Of a DNA stretch of 64,000 bases, positions 56,156-64,000 are shown piece after piece. The translations under genes and the position numbers were made by a program. The stretch covers positions 62,001 through 126,000 of the forward strand of contig NZ_JAHYSR010000003.1 of NCBI RefSeq assembly GCF_019431455.1, in the 5' to 3' direction. Within the stretch, counting starts at the first letter, position 1. Every line of letters begins with the position of its first letter. Under the pieces are notes generated by a model. It was not told the DNA's origin. It did no database searches and saw nothing but the letters and a program-made list of their open reading frames with translations. This DNA comes from Paracoccus bogoriensis. GTDB lineage: Bacteria > Pseudomonadota > Alphaproteobacteria > Rhodobacterales > Rhodobacteraceae.

Positions 56156-56622
56156 GTCTGCTGTTCAAGTCGTCGGCGCAATTCTCGCAGGACCGGCAGC
56201 GCCATGCGCACGCGGTCCACGCCGATATCGCGCACGATCCCCGCAATCGCTGGCATGAAGGCGGACAGCGCCGCATCGCGCGCCGCCCGCCCTGCCGGGC
56301 TCAGCGACACGAACTTGCGCCGCGCATCATCCCAGTCGGGGCGGATATGGATATGCCCCGCCCATTCCAGCCGCGACAGCGTGTTCGTCATGGCGCCGCG
56401 CGTGACGTGAAAGGCTTCGGCCAGCTGGGCAGGCGTGCGTTCCTCGTTCACATGCGCCAGAAGATTCAGCACCGAGAAATGCGAGATCTGCATCCCGCGC
56501 GGCAGCGCCCCTCCGATCAGGTCGCGTGACAATTGTTCGGCGATCAGCAGCTCGGCAAAGAGACTGGCGGCCAGACGGTCGGCGGCCTCGGGATGCTCAG
56601 GATTGGGCGCTTGGGACGTCAT
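56152..56622 (-). CDS. MarR-family transcriptional regulator
   Basis: A 156-residue winged-helix regulator. The helix-turn-helix region is [20 protein letters not shown] and the wing [20 protein letters not shown]. The 5' end overlaps the nitrilase gene by 26 bases in another frame, so the two are one transcript. I chose ATG 56622 (GAAGG just upstream); ATG 56652 is possible. Target and ligand are unknown. Confidence 0.88.
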   Translation of the reverse strand: MTSQAPNPEHPEAADRLAASLFAELLIAEQLSRDLIGGALPRGMQISHFSVLNLLAHVNEERTPAQLAEAFHVTRGAMTNTLSRLEWAGHIHIRPDWDDARRKFVSLSPAGRAARDAALSAFMPAIAGIVRDIGVDRVRMALPVLRELRRRLEQQT

Positions 56623-57484
56623 GGCCTTCGGGACCGGCAAAGGGTCGATCATGCGAGAGGGAAGGGATGCGGGACCGTGCCCTGTCAACCGCCTGAAGGT
56701 CAAGCGAAACAATCATCACGCCCGGCAGGGTTCCGGCATCGGCCAGCACCTCGCCCCATGGCGCCACGACCAGGCTGTGGCCGTAGCTGCGCCGGATGGG
56801 GCGGTCCGGGCTATGGGGTGCCGGATGGGTGCCGCATTGCGCGGGCGCCAGCACGAAACAACCGGTCTCGATCGCGCGGGCGCGCAGCAGAACCTCCCAA
56901 TGGGCGGCGCCGGTGGTGGGGTTGAAGGCCGAAGGGACGGTCAGGATGCGCGCCCCCGCCTGCGCCAGCCGCCGGTAGAGATGCGGAAAGCGCAGGTCAT
57001 AGCAGATGCTGAGCCCCAGCCCGATCCCATCCACATGCGCCAGAACCGCCCGGTCGCCAGGACAGTAGGCGGCGCTTTCGCGATAGGATTCCGTGTCGCT
57101 GATTGTCACGTCGAACATGTGCAGCTTGTCATAGCGCGCGACAATCCCGCCGCCCGGCGCGATCAGCAGGCTGCGATTGGCAAAGCGGCCGGCCGCGTCG
57201 TCGGTCCTCAGCGACAGTGAGCCGATCAGCAGCCAGACGCCAAGCGCCCGCGCCTCGGCGCGCAGGGCGGCCAAGGTGGAATCGTCAGCCTCGGGGCGCA
57301 GCACCCGTGCCTGATGCTTGCGATCGGGCGACAGAAGGTTCGTCGCCTCGGGCGTCAGGATCAGCCTGGCGCCCTTCGCCGCTGCCTGCCGGATCAGACC
57401 CAGCGTCGCGGGCAGATTCGCGGCCGGGTCGTCCCCGACCGTCAGCTGCACCAGTCCGACCGTCAGGGACGAGGGCAGGTTCAT
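56597..57484 (-). CDS. Carbon-nitrogen hydrolase (nitrilase superfamily)
   Basis: A 295-residue Nit1/omega-amidase-like hydrolase. The Glu-Lys-Cys triad is in LTPEATN, RYDKLHMFDV and LSICYDLRFPHLYR. The DKLHMFDV form resembles Nit1/deaminated-glutathione amidase, which fits the neighbouring glutaredoxin gene; this is inference. The start overlaps the grxC stop (ATGA) and the 3' end overlaps marR by 26 bases. Confidence 0.9.
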   Translation of the reverse strand: MNLPSSLTVGLVQLTVGDDPAANLPATLGLIRQAAAKGARLILTPEATNLLSPDRKHQARVLRPEADDSTLAALRAEARALGVWLLIGSLSLRTDDAAGRFANRSLLIAPGGGIVARYDKLHMFDVTISDTESYRESAAYCPGDRAVLAHVDGIGLGLSICYDLRFPHLYRRLAQAGARILTVPSAFNPTTGAAHWEVLLRARAIETGCFVLAPAQCGTHPAPHSPDRPIRRSYGHSLVVAPWGEVLADAGTLPGVMIVSLDLQAVDRARSRIPSLSHDRPFAGPEGHDVPSAQS

Positions 57485-57741
57485 GCCGCGCCCTTCAGCA
57501 GCGGGTCCAGCTTGCCCGCCCGCTCCAGCGCGTAGAGGTCGTCGCAGCCGCCGACATGGGTCTGTCCGACGAAGATCTGCGGCACGGTGCGCTTGCCGCC
57601 CGCCCGCCGGGTCATCGCCTCGCGCAGCGCGGGGTCGGCGCCCACGTCGATTTCGGTGTAGCGCGCGCCTTTCTGGTCCAGCAGCGCCTTGGCGCGGTGG
57701 CAGAAGGGGCAGGTGCGGGTCGTGTAGATCTCGATGCTCAT
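57481..57741 (-). CDS. grxC: Glutaredoxin 3
   Basis: An 86-residue dithiol glutaredoxin: CPFC (Cys11, Cys14), then the TVPQIFVGQ cis-Pro region and GGCDDLYALE glutathione-binding motif. Reduces disulfides with glutathione. It overlaps the nitrilase gene by four bases. comF is 30 bases upstream on the same strand, so comF-grxC-nitrilase-marR may be one operon. Confidence 0.95.
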   Translation of the reverse strand: MSIEIYTTRTCPFCHRAKALLDQKGARYTEIDVGADPALREAMTRRAGGKRTVPQIFVGQTHVGGCDDLYALERAGKLDPLLKGAA

Positions 57742-57771
57742 GGCGGGTCCGATGCTGTTTTCGGCCCCAAT

Positions 57772-58527
57772 CTAGGCATCCTTGACCGCCCGCGCCAGAA
57801 CCGCGACCGAGATCGAGCCAAGCCCGGCTTCGGACAGGCGCTCGGTCGCCTCGGCCAGGGTCGCGCCCGAGGCCATCACGTCGTCGATCAGCAGGACCGG
57901 CCTCCCCCGCAGGCGTGCGGCACGCGCCGCATCGACGGCCAACGCCCCCGCGACATTGGCGTGACGATCCATGACGCTGCGGTGATCCTGTCCTTCCGTG
58001 TGGCGGATACGCCTCAGAAGGCGGGGCTGGTGGTCCAGCCCGTGATGCTTTGACAAGGCTGCAGCCAGCAATTCGGCCTGATTGTATTTGCGCCGTAACA
58101 TCCGCCGCAGATGCAGCGGCACGGGCACCACGATCATCTCGGGCGCGATCAGATCGGCCGCCGCCCGCGCCAGCCAGAGCCCAAGCGCGGGCGCCAGATC
58201 GGGGCGGTCGCCATGTTTCAGCGCCAGGACCAACTTGCGCGCCGTGCCGCCATAGACCAGTGCCGCGCGCCCTCTGTCCCAGGGGCGGGGCAGGCGCAGA
58301 CAATCGTCGCATTGCAGGTCGGGTGCCGGATCGCCCGGCAGAGGCGCGCCGCAGCAATCGCAGCGGGTCGCGCCCACAAAGACCGCATCGGGCCAGCAGG
58401 TAGGGCACAGATGCACCGCCCCCCCGCCCTGCGCCACCGTCTCCCCGCAGGACAGGCATTGCGGCGGATAGATCAGCGCCAAGCCCGCTTTAACCGCCCT
58501 CGAAAGATGCCTATGTTCCAGCCCCAT
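57772..58527 (-). CDS. ComF-family phosphoribosyltransferase-like protein
   Basis: A 251-residue ComF protein. The N-terminal zinc finger has CLSC, CPTC, CDCC and CDDC pairs; the C-terminal PRTase domain has the PRPP loop VLLIDDVMASGATL. Related to natural-transformation ComF but widespread in non-competent bacteria. I chose ATG 58527; its CATG also contains the ATG of the divergent gene. A GTG at 58539 would add four residues. Confidence 0.9.
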   Translation of the reverse strand: MGLEHRHLSRAVKAGLALIYPPQCLSCGETVAQGGGAVHLCPTCWPDAVFVGATRCDCCGAPLPGDPAPDLQCDDCLRLPRPWDRGRAALVYGGTARKLVLALKHGDRPDLAPALGLWLARAAADLIAPEMIVVPVPLHLRRMLRRKYNQAELLAAALSKHHGLDHQPRLLRRIRHTEGQDHRSVMDRHANVAGALAVDAARAARLRGRPVLLIDDVMASGATLAEATERLSEAGLGSISVAVLARAVKDA

Positions 58528-59365
58528 GAACAGGCCCACCGATCAACGCCCTCTTCTGACCGACCGCGCGGCCCTTGACCGCAACCGCGCCCGCGCGCGG
58601 CGGACGGGCCATGCCGATCTGTTCCACCGCATCGCCGCAGACGAGGTCGAGGATAGGCTGGCCGAGGTTAACAGGACGTTTACGGCCCCCGCCATCGTGA
58701 CGGGTTTTCCTGATTTCTGGGCTGAGCGGTTTCCGCAAGCGCGGGTCGTGGCGGACGAGGACCGCCTGGATCTTGCCCCCGGCGCGCATGATCTGGTGAT
58801 CCATGCACTGGCCCTGCACTGGGCCGACGACCCGGTCGGCCAGATCGTGCAGGCGCGCCGCGCGCTGCGCGAGGACGGGCTGTTCCTGGGCGTCTGCTTC
58901 GGCAACCAGACCCTGCACGAATTGCGCGCCGCCCTGGCCCAGGCCGAGGCCGAGGTGACTGGTGGCCTGTCGCCCCGCATCCTGCCCATGGGCGAGATTC
59001 GCGATCTGGGCGCGCTGCTGCAACGCGCGGGTCTGGCGCTGCCGGTGGCCGACGGCTTCAGCCAGCGCGTCAGCTACCGCGACCTGTTTCATCTGGCCCG
59101 CGACCTGCGCGCCATGGGCGAGGGCAATGCCATGGCCGCCCGCCTGCGCCGCCCCACCCGGCGCGAGGTTCTGGCCCGTGCCGCCGCCCATCTGGCCGCG
59201 CATCACCCCGACCGCGACGATCCGTCCCGTGTCGCCGTCACATTCGATCTGGTCTTTCTGACGGGCTGGGCGCCCTCGGACAGCCAGCCCAAGCCGCTGC
59301 GCCCCGGTTCGGCGCAGAGATCCCTGGCAGACGCCTTGAACGACATCAGGAAGCAACAGAAATGA
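58526..59365 (+). CDS. NDUFAF5-like SAM methyltransferase-fold protein
   Basis: A 279-residue protein similar to BioC/NDUFAF5. DRNRARARRTGHADLFHRIA at the start resembles the region before the SAM fold in NDUFAF5, which hydroxylates a complex I arginine. LVIHALALHWADDPVGQIVQ and EDGLFLGVCFG follow. A canonical glycine-rich motif I is weak. Its ATG shares CATG with comF and its stop overlaps hemH (ATGA). Complex I assembly is inferred, not shown. Confidence 0.82.
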   Translation: MNRPTDQRPLLTDRAALDRNRARARRTGHADLFHRIAADEVEDRLAEVNRTFTAPAIVTGFPDFWAERFPQARVVADEDRLDLAPGAHDLVIHALALHWADDPVGQIVQARRALREDGLFLGVCFGNQTLHELRAALAQAEAEVTGGLSPRILPMGEIRDLGALLQRAGLALPVADGFSQRVSYRDLFHLARDLRAMGEGNAMAARLRRPTRREVLARAAAHLAAHHPDRDDPSRVAVTFDLVFLTGWAPSDSQPKPLRPGSAQRSLADALNDIRKQQK

Positions 59366-60390
59366 CCACCAGCCCTCTGCCCGCCGACCACCCCCCGGTT
59401 CTGCCTGCCAAGACCGGCATTCTGATCGCCAATCTGGGAACGCCGGACGGCTATGATTACTGGTCGATGCGCCGCTACCTGAACGAATTCCTGTCGGATC
59501 GCCGCGTCATCGACATCAACCGTCTGATCTGGCAGCCGCTGTTGCAACTGGTCATCCTGACCAAGCGGCCCTTCACCTCGGGCGCGAACTACAAGCTGAT
59601 CTGGAACCACGAGGCGAATGAAAGCCCGCTGATGACGATCACCAAATCCCAGACCGAGATGCTGCGCGCCCGCGCCCATGAGGAGTGGGGCGATCAGGTC
59701 ATGGTCGATTTCTGTATGCGCTACGGCAACCCCTCGACCCCGGATGTCGTGGACCGCATGGTCAAGGCGGGCTGCCGGCGGATCGTGTTCCTGCCGCTTT
59801 ATCCGCAATATGCGGGTCCGACCTCGGCCACGGCGAACGACCAGCTGTTCCGGGCGCTGATGCAGCAGACCTGGCAACCCGCCATCCGCACGGTCGAGCC
59901 CTACCTGAACCGTCCCGACTATATCAAGGCCCTGGCCGATAGCGTGCGTCGCGCGCTGGGCGACAGGATTCCGCCCAAGCTGGTGGCCAGCTATCACGGG
60001 ATGCCGCAGCGCTACCTGATGCAGGGCGACCCCTATCACTGCCAGTGCCAGAAGACATCACGCCTGCTCAAGGAAGAACTGGGCTGGCCCGACGGGGTGA
60101 TTGACACGACCTTTCAGTCGGTCTTTGGCCGCGAGGAATGGCTGCGGCCCTACACGGTCGAACATGTGGCCGAACTGGCCAGGCAGGGCATCACCGAAAT
60201 CGCCGTGATCTCGCCGGCCTTCGCCTCGGACTGCATCGAGACGCTCGAGGAGATCAACGGCGAGATCCGGGAGAGCTTTGAAGAAGCAGGGGGGCACGAA
60301 TTCACCTATATCCCCTGCCTGAATGACGATCCGGCGCATATCGAGGTGATGCTGAACGTCGTGCGCGAAAACATCGTGGGCTGGGTCTGA
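59362..60390 (+). CDS. hemH: Ferrochelatase
   Basis: Inserts ferrous iron into protoporphyrin IX, the last step of heme synthesis. The 342-residue protein has NLGTPDGYDYWSMRRYLNEF, the catalytic SYHGMPQRYLMQGDPY with the iron-binding His, and SPAFASDCIETLEEI near the end. Standard alphaproteobacterial length. It follows the NDUFAF5-like gene with a four-base overlap and ends before a terminator. Confidence 0.96.
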   Translation: MTTSPLPADHPPVLPAKTGILIANLGTPDGYDYWSMRRYLNEFLSDRRVIDINRLIWQPLLQLVILTKRPFTSGANYKLIWNHEANESPLMTITKSQTEMLRARAHEEWGDQVMVDFCMRYGNPSTPDVVDRMVKAGCRRIVFLPLYPQYAGPTSATANDQLFRALMQQTWQPAIRTVEPYLNRPDYIKALADSVRRALGDRIPPKLVASYHGMPQRYLMQGDPYHCQCQKTSRLLKEELGWPDGVIDTTFQSVFGREEWLRPYTVEHVAELARQGITEIAVISPAFASDCIETLEEINGEIRESFEEAGGHEFTYIPCLNDDPAHIEVMLNVVRENIVGWV

Positions 60391-60405
60391 TCCGGCCAGC
60401 GACAA

Positions 60406-60435
60406 GCACAGGGGGCCGCAAGGGCCCCCTTGTGC
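60406..60435. terminator. Bidirectional terminator between hemH and L,D-transpeptidase
   Basis: GCACAGGGGGCC (60406-60417) pairs with the GGGCCCCCTTGTGC arm (60422-60435) around GCAA, with a small bulge. It lies between convergent genes. Confidence 0.72.
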
Positions 60436-60438
60436 GTT

Positions 60439-61038
60439 TCAGATGATCAGAACCTGCGTGCCGATCTTCGTCAGATCGTAAAGTTCGGCGATGTGTTCGT
60501 TGTAAAGCCCGATACAGCCGTTCGAGGACGGGCGACCGATCTTGCGCGTGTCATGGGTGCCGTGGATGCGGTAATATTGCCAGCTCAGCCACAGGGCATG
60601 GGTGCCAAGCGGATTGTCCGGTCCCGGCGGCACGAAATCCGGCCAGTCGGGGTTGCGCTCTTTCATGGCGGGGGTGGGCGCCCATGAGGGGCCCTCGACC
60701 TTGCGGATGATCTCGGTCCGGCCGGTGCGGGTGAGGTCTTCGCTGACGGGGATCGACGAGGGATAGACGCGATAGGTCTGCTGATCTTCGGACCAGAAAT
60801 GCAGCGCCCGCGACTTCAGATCGCACAACACCGCGCCATTGGTCAGGTTCTGGAAATAGGGCCGCCAGTCCTGCATCCGGAAGCTCGAAATATTGTGCTG
60901 CGGCCCGGTGTTGACAGGCGCTGCCGCAGGCATCGGCTCGGCGAATTGCGCCAGCGCCGGGGCAGCCAGCCCTGCTGCGCCCATGGCCGCCACCGAGCCG
61001 ATGAAGGCACGGCGGTTGAAGAAAGGTGAATTGCTCAT
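60439..61038 (-). CDS. L,D-transpeptidase (YkuD), Tat-exported
   Basis: A 199-residue periplasmic enzyme making 3-3 peptidoglycan crosslinks or lipoprotein attachment. The twin-arginine signal NRRAFIGSVAAMGAAG is followed by the YkuD domain, whose catalytic motifs are YRIHGTHDTRKIG and SSNGCIGLYNEHI (catalytic Cys in SNGCIGL). ATG 61038 sets the Tat signal; a longer frame adds unrelated residues. It shares a small block with the CAP and second YkuD genes. Confidence 0.92.
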   Translation of the reverse strand: MSNSPFFNRRAFIGSVAAMGAAGLAAPALAQFAEPMPAAAPVNTGPQHNISSFRMQDWRPYFQNLTNGAVLCDLKSRALHFWSEDQQTYRVYPSSIPVSEDLTRTGRTEIIRKVEGPSWAPTPAMKERNPDWPDFVPPGPDNPLGTHALWLSWQYYRIHGTHDTRKIGRPSSNGCIGLYNEHIAELYDLTKIGTQVLII

Positions 61039-61195
61039 CGTCTCATGTCCTGCGTTCGGGCACGCTCTACCGGCGTGCTTGCCGATTCCTGTGGTTCCGA
61101 TCCCGAAAAAGATAGACAGCGCAGGCGATTCCGGCAATTCACCGCGCCGTCAGGCATAAGGCCGTTCTTCTTGCGCCCCTCACGCAGAGTTGGAT

Positions 61196-61224
61196 TTGAA
61201 GCTCGCGCGCCTATTCGCTACATC
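61196..61224 (+). promoter_or_regulatory. Candidate promoter of the CAP lipoprotein gene
   Basis: TTGAAG (61196-61201), 17-base spacer, TACATC (61219-61224): four and three matches to consensus. It lies 34 bases before the ATG with GGAGACAG between. Plausible but weak. Confidence 0.3.
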
Positions 61225-61257
61225 TGTGCGCAGGCTGGGGCAGGAGACAGATAAAAA

Positions 61258-61773
61258 ATGTTGAAAACAAAAGCGATTTCTGTGGTCTGCGTGCTGGTTC
61301 TGGCAGGTTGCGCGCCGCGCTACATGGCGCCGCCGGTCCAGCCGGTCGCCGCCGAGCCCGAAATTCCCGGCCAGATCAGCGAATTCGAGGCCGCTGCGAT
61401 TCCGCAAAGGGTGTTGCAGCAGATCAACAGCCTGCGTGCCAACATCGCCTTGCAGCCCCTGGCGCTGAACCAGCAACTGACGGCCGCAGCCATGGCCCAT
61501 TCCCGCGACATGTCTGCCCAGAACCGCGCGTGGCATTGGGGCTCGGACGGGTCTTCGCCCCTGGACCGCGTGCGCCGTCAGGGCTATCCTGGCAATCTGG
61601 TGGGCGAGAACATCTCGGAATCCTTCGAGAACGATATCCAGACGCTGGCGGCTTGGATGGGCGTGCGCGAGACACGCGACGTTATCATGGACCCTGCCGC
61701 GACGCAGTTGGGCCTTGCATGGTATCAGGAGCCGTCGGGCAAGATCTGGTGGACGCTGCTGACCGGGAACTGA
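61258..61773 (+). CDS. CAP-domain lipoprotein
   Basis: A 171-residue lipoprotein with lipobox LAGC (Cys18) and a CAP/SCP domain. Motifs are LQQINSLRANIALQPLALN, MAHSRDMSAQNRAWHWG, VGENISES and RDVIMDPAATQLGLAWY. Bacterial CAP proteins are envelope-associated and some modulate peptidoglycan amidases. GGAG lies upstream of the ATG with an A-rich spacer. Two YkuD genes flank it. The substrate is unknown. Confidence 0.9.
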   Translation: MLKTKAISVVCVLVLAGCAPRYMAPPVQPVAAEPEIPGQISEFEAAAIPQRVLQQINSLRANIALQPLALNQQLTAAAMAHSRDMSAQNRAWHWGSDGSSPLDRVRRQGYPGNLVGENISESFENDIQTLAAWMGVRETRDVIMDPAATQLGLAWYQEPSGKIWWTLLTGN

Positions 61774-61783
61774 GGCCCCACGC

Positions 61784-61811
61784 AAAAAGCCCCGCGATGA
61801 CGGGGCCTTTT
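61784..61811. terminator. Bidirectional terminator between CAP and second YkuD gene
   Basis: AAAAAGCCCCG (61784-61794) pairs with CGGGGCCTTTT (61801-61811) with one bulge and a six-base loop. The A/T-rich outer arms supply a T-tract for both strands. Confidence 0.82.
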
Positions 61812-61833
61812 CGGGCACCGCGGGCAGGCCTGG

Positions 61834-62355
61834 TCAGGGCAGGATGATGATCGGGGTGTGGATCTGGATGGCGGCGTAGATCTCTTCCATTTCCGCGTCG
61901 CTGACGGCGATGCAGCCTGCGGTCCAGTCGCGCTGACGCGGAAAGAGGTTGTTGCCCTCGGGGCCGCGACCATGGATGAAGATGTCGCCGCCCGGATCCC
62001 GCCCATGCGCGGCGGCAAAGGCCCTGTCGCGTTCGTTCGGGTAGCTGATCCCCGCCGAGAGGTGATAGCGGCTGCGCGGATTGAAGCGGTCGATGAAATA
62101 GACGCCTTCGGGCGTCTTGCCGTCGCCCTCGAACTGCTTGTGGCCGACAGGCTGAAAGCCCAGGCTGACGTCATAGGACCGCACCACGTTCGAGCCGCTG
62201 AGCAGGTGCATCCGACGCTGGCCCTTGTTCACCTGGATCCGGGTGATCGGCGGGCCGTCATAGCGCCGGAACTTGCTGGGCTGTTGTGGAGCCCCGCAAG
62301 CCGCCAGAAAGGCAAGCATGGAAAGTGAAAAGGTACGACGGGTCGTTCTGCTCAT
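61834..62355 (-). CDS. L,D-transpeptidase (YkuD) lipoprotein
   Basis: A 173-residue YkuD-domain lipoprotein. Signal TRRTFSLSMLAFLAAC ends at Cys20 and looks Tat-like. The domain has ITRIQVNKGQRRMHLLSG, KTPEGVYFID, FIHGRGPEGNN and the catalytic DWTAGCIAVSDAEM. ATG 62355 is chosen because the signal starts there. Shorter than the first YkuD protein; together they suggest paralogous crosslinking enzymes. Confidence 0.9.
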   Translation of the reverse strand: MSRTTRRTFSLSMLAFLAACGAPQQPSKFRRYDGPPITRIQVNKGQRRMHLLSGSNVVRSYDVSLGFQPVGHKQFEGDGKTPEGVYFIDRFNPRSRYHLSAGISYPNERDRAFAAAHGRDPGGDIFIHGRGPEGNNLFPRQRDWTAGCIAVSDAEMEEIYAAIQIHTPIIILP

Positions 62356-62418
62356 CACTGCCTCGGGACGTGTTCTGATTTTTATGGTTTCGGGATACCA
62401 TGTTTTGGACGGCAATGC

Positions 62419-63642
62419 CTAGCAGAGCGTTAAGGCTGCGACGATTTCGACATGGGGCGAAAAGCGGAACTGATCGACCACCGCAAGACGGGTGATCCGG
62501 TATCCCGCATCGGCCAGAATTCGCACATCGCCGGAAAAAGTGACCGGATCGCACGAAACCGAGACCACCCGGCGCACGCCCGAAGCCGCGATGTGTCGCA
62601 TCTGTGCGGCCGCCCCGGCGCGCGGCGGGTCGATCACGATCGCGTCATGCCGTGCCAGTTCGTCCCCGAGCAGTGGCCTGCGGGCCAGGTCGCGCACCTC
62701 GGTCGTGACCCGGCGCAACCCCACGGCACCGCGCCAGGCCGAATCAAGCGCGGCCAGCGGAGAGGCGAGTCCCTCGACCGCATGAAGCTCGGCCTCGGCC
62801 GCCAGGGGCAGGGTGAAGGTGCCGATCCCGGCGAAAAGATCCACGATCCGCGAGGCGCCCGCGACTGCCTTGTGCACCTCGGCCAAAAGCGCGGTCTCGC
62901 CCTCGGCGGTGGCTTGCAGGAATGCTCCCGGCGGCGGGATAACCTGCGCGCGGCCCATCGGCAACAGGGGTGGTCGGCGCGTGAGCGACTGCCCGTTCCA
63001 GTCCAGCCGCGCCAGATCGCCCTCTTGCGCCAGCGCCGCCAGCGTCTGGAACAGCGCAGGCTCCATCGGCCTGCCGCCGCGCACGGCCACATCCAGCCCC
63101 GCCGGACCGTGGATCACGGTCATGCTGATCTCGGCCGAACGCGAGGCCCCCGCAACGACGATACGGCGCAGCAGCGGCAGCGCGGCGGTGATCGACGGGT
63201 GCATTACATGACATTCAGACAAATCCACGATCAGATCGGATGCACGGGCGTGAAAGCCCAGCAGCGCGCCCTTCCTGATGCGGCGTCCCGATAGCACCGC
63301 CCGCCTGCGCGAACGCAGCGGCGAGACATGCAGCGAAGGTGCAGGGGCCTCGACCCCTTGGGCCGCAAGTGCCGCCATCACGACCTGACGCTTCCATTCC
63401 GCCGTGAAGTCGTCCGAGGCATGCATCAGCGAACAGCCGCCGCAGGCGCGATAATGCGCGCAGATCGGCCGCACCCGCTCCGGCGAGGGCGTCACGATGC
63501 GCGGCGCGGCAATGCGGCCATCGACCGCCTCGCCTTCGATCTCTTCGCCCGGCAAGACAAGGGGCGCCAGCGCGCGTCCCTGATCGCCGATGGCGATGCC
63601 GTCGCCCTTGCGGCCAAGCCGCTCGATCCGCCAGCGGCTCAT
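62419..63642 (-). CDS. RNA m5U methyltransferase (RlmD/TrmA family)
   Basis: A 407-residue iron-sulfur SAM enzyme methylating uridine-C5 in rRNA or tRNA. Four cluster cysteines are at C61, C67, C70 ([10 protein letters not shown]) and C144 (SECHVM), the RlmD spacing. The SAM motif is [15 protein letters not shown] and the catalytic Cys is in [11 protein letters not shown] short TRAM-like domain starts the protein ([13 protein letters not shown]). Target base not determined. The start overlaps the ABC stop (ATGA). Confidence 0.92.
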   Translation of the reverse strand: MSRWRIERLGRKGDGIAIGDQGRALAPLVLPGEEIEGEAVDGRIAAPRIVTPSPERVRPICAHYRACGGCSLMHASDDFTAEWKRQVVMAALAAQGVEAPAPSLHVSPLRSRRRAVLSGRRIRKGALLGFHARASDLIVDLSECHVMHPSITAALPLLRRIVVAGASRSAEISMTVIHGPAGLDVAVRGGRPMEPALFQTLAALAQEGDLARLDWNGQSLTRRPPLLPMGRAQVIPPPGAFLQATAEGETALLAEVHKAVAGASRIVDLFAGIGTFTLPLAAEAELHAVEGLASPLAALDSAWRGAVGLRRVTTEVRDLARRPLLGDELARHDAIVIDPPRAGAAAQMRHIAASGVRRVVSVSCDPVTFSGDVRILADAGYRITRLAVVDQFRFSPHVEIVAALTLC

Positions 63643-64000
63643 TCGGCGGCCTCGTCCAGCGCCAGCACGCCGCCCGATTGATGCGCCCAGTAGCGGGCAT
63701 AGCGTCCGCCGGCCGCCAGCAGATCGTCATGGCGGCCCTGTTCGACGATACGGCCATCCTCGATCACGATGATGCGATCCAGTTCGGCGATGGTGGACAG
63801 GCGATGCGCGATGGCCAGCACGGTCTTGCCCTGCATGGCGCGCGACAGGGCGGTCTGGACCTGGGCCTCGACCTCGCTGTCCAGCGCGCTGGTGGCCTCG
63901 TCCAGGACCAGGATCGGCGCGTCCTTCAGGATCGCCCGAGCGAGCGCGATGCGCTGGCGCTGGCCCCCCGACAGCTTGACGCCGCGTTCGCCCAGATGCG
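63639..64000 (-). CDS. ABC exporter, C-terminal end (truncated by window)
   Basis: The 120 residues visible are the end of an ATP-binding domain: signature [16 protein letters not shown], Walker [13 protein letters not shown], then the switch His in AIAHRLST and a tail ending LALDEAAE. Typical of MsbA-like fused exporters. The N-terminal membrane part and start lie beyond the right edge. Substrate not determinable. Confidence 0.88.
   Translation of the reverse strand, partial: HLGERGVKLSGGQRQRIALARAILKDAPILVLDEATSALDSEVEAQVQTALSRAMQGKTVLAIAHRLSTIAELDRIIVIEDGRIVEQGRHDDLLAAGGRYARYWAHQSGGVLALDEAAE

Noticed and set aside
58668-58682. CtrA-like TTAA-N7-TTTA site
   Set aside because: One mismatch to TTAA-N7-TTAA and located inside a coding sequence; probably chance.
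1-64000. Possible prophage, transposon, CRISPR or restriction island
   Set aside because: No integrase, transposase, phage or cas-like protein, no spaced direct repeats and no compositional break beyond short promoter-like spacers.

Overview
The window is one end-to-end stretch of high-GC bacterial chromosome packed with core genes on both strands. Gene content and order point to an alphaproteobacterium of the Rhodobacteraceae/Paracoccaceae, most likely Paracoccus or a close relative. The evidence is fabH-plsX-rpmF, secA divergent from ppiC-argJ-mutT, tlpA divergent from argH-lysA, paired def genes before fmt, phaAB, a phosphatidylcholine synthase, and rimP-nusA-ylxR-infB. The genus is inferred from gene order and protein style, not from a search. 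I see no rRNA, tRNA, CRISPR array, insertion sequence, integrase or phage gene.

Layout. 0-6.7 kb: fatty-acid/phospholipid initiation with L32 (fabH, plsX, rpmF, DUF177), divergent bamE, an SseB-family protein, pcs, recO and a META lipoprotein. 7-11.6 kb: a TSUP permease, dapE, a GNAT and rnr in tight order. 11.7-17.6 kb: an AtoE-type transporter, a type I secretion ABC/HlyD pair and mlaA-mlaC. 17.8-24.4 kb: a DUF333 lipoprotein, a class A PBP, amt, a polyprenyl diphosphate synthase and a small-gene/methyltransferase run. 24.4-27.4 kb: phaB, phaA and an EAL protein. 27.8-37.3 kb: tlpA, then argH-small lipoprotein-lysA-DUF4175, a zinc-ribbon membrane protein, ftsE-ftsX-plsC and a small RDIGL protein. 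37.4-42 kb: a spacer with unusual repeats and microORFs, accA, a PatB-type C-S lyase, def, a degenerate def paralogue and fmt. 42-47.8 kb: secA, ppiC-argJ-mutT and a 42-codon gene. 48-55.4 kb: the rimP-nusA-ylxR-infB operon, tspO and pip. 55.4-64 kb: ubiG, marR, a nitrilase-family hydrolase, grxC, comF, an NDUFAF5-like methyltransferase, hemH, two L,D-transpeptidases around a CAP lipoprotein, an RNA m5U methyltransferase and the end of an ABC exporter.

How the genes work together. Themes are envelope building (FabH/PlsX/PlsC/AccA, Pcs, PBP1A, L,D-transpeptidases, BamE, MlaA/MlaC, SecA, FtsEX), lysine and arginine synthesis (dapE, lysA, argH, argJ), the translation and transcription machinery (L32, def, fmt, rimP, nusA, infB, rnr), and ubiquinone/heme metabolism (polyprenyl diphosphate synthase, ubiG, hemH, an NDUFAF5-like protein). 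Many neighbours overlap by ATGA, so they are probably co-transcribed and translationally coupled. Convergent pairs are often separated by clean hairpin terminators.

There is no obvious accessory island and no large new system. The best leads are a terminator-like leader just before rimP-nusA-infB with a possible alternative pairing, a tandem peptide-deformylase paralogue missing its metal-ligand Cys and catalytic Glu, small well-initiated ORFs at 37.4-37.6 kb and 47.6 kb, and a small LptM-like lipoprotein gene between argH and lysA.
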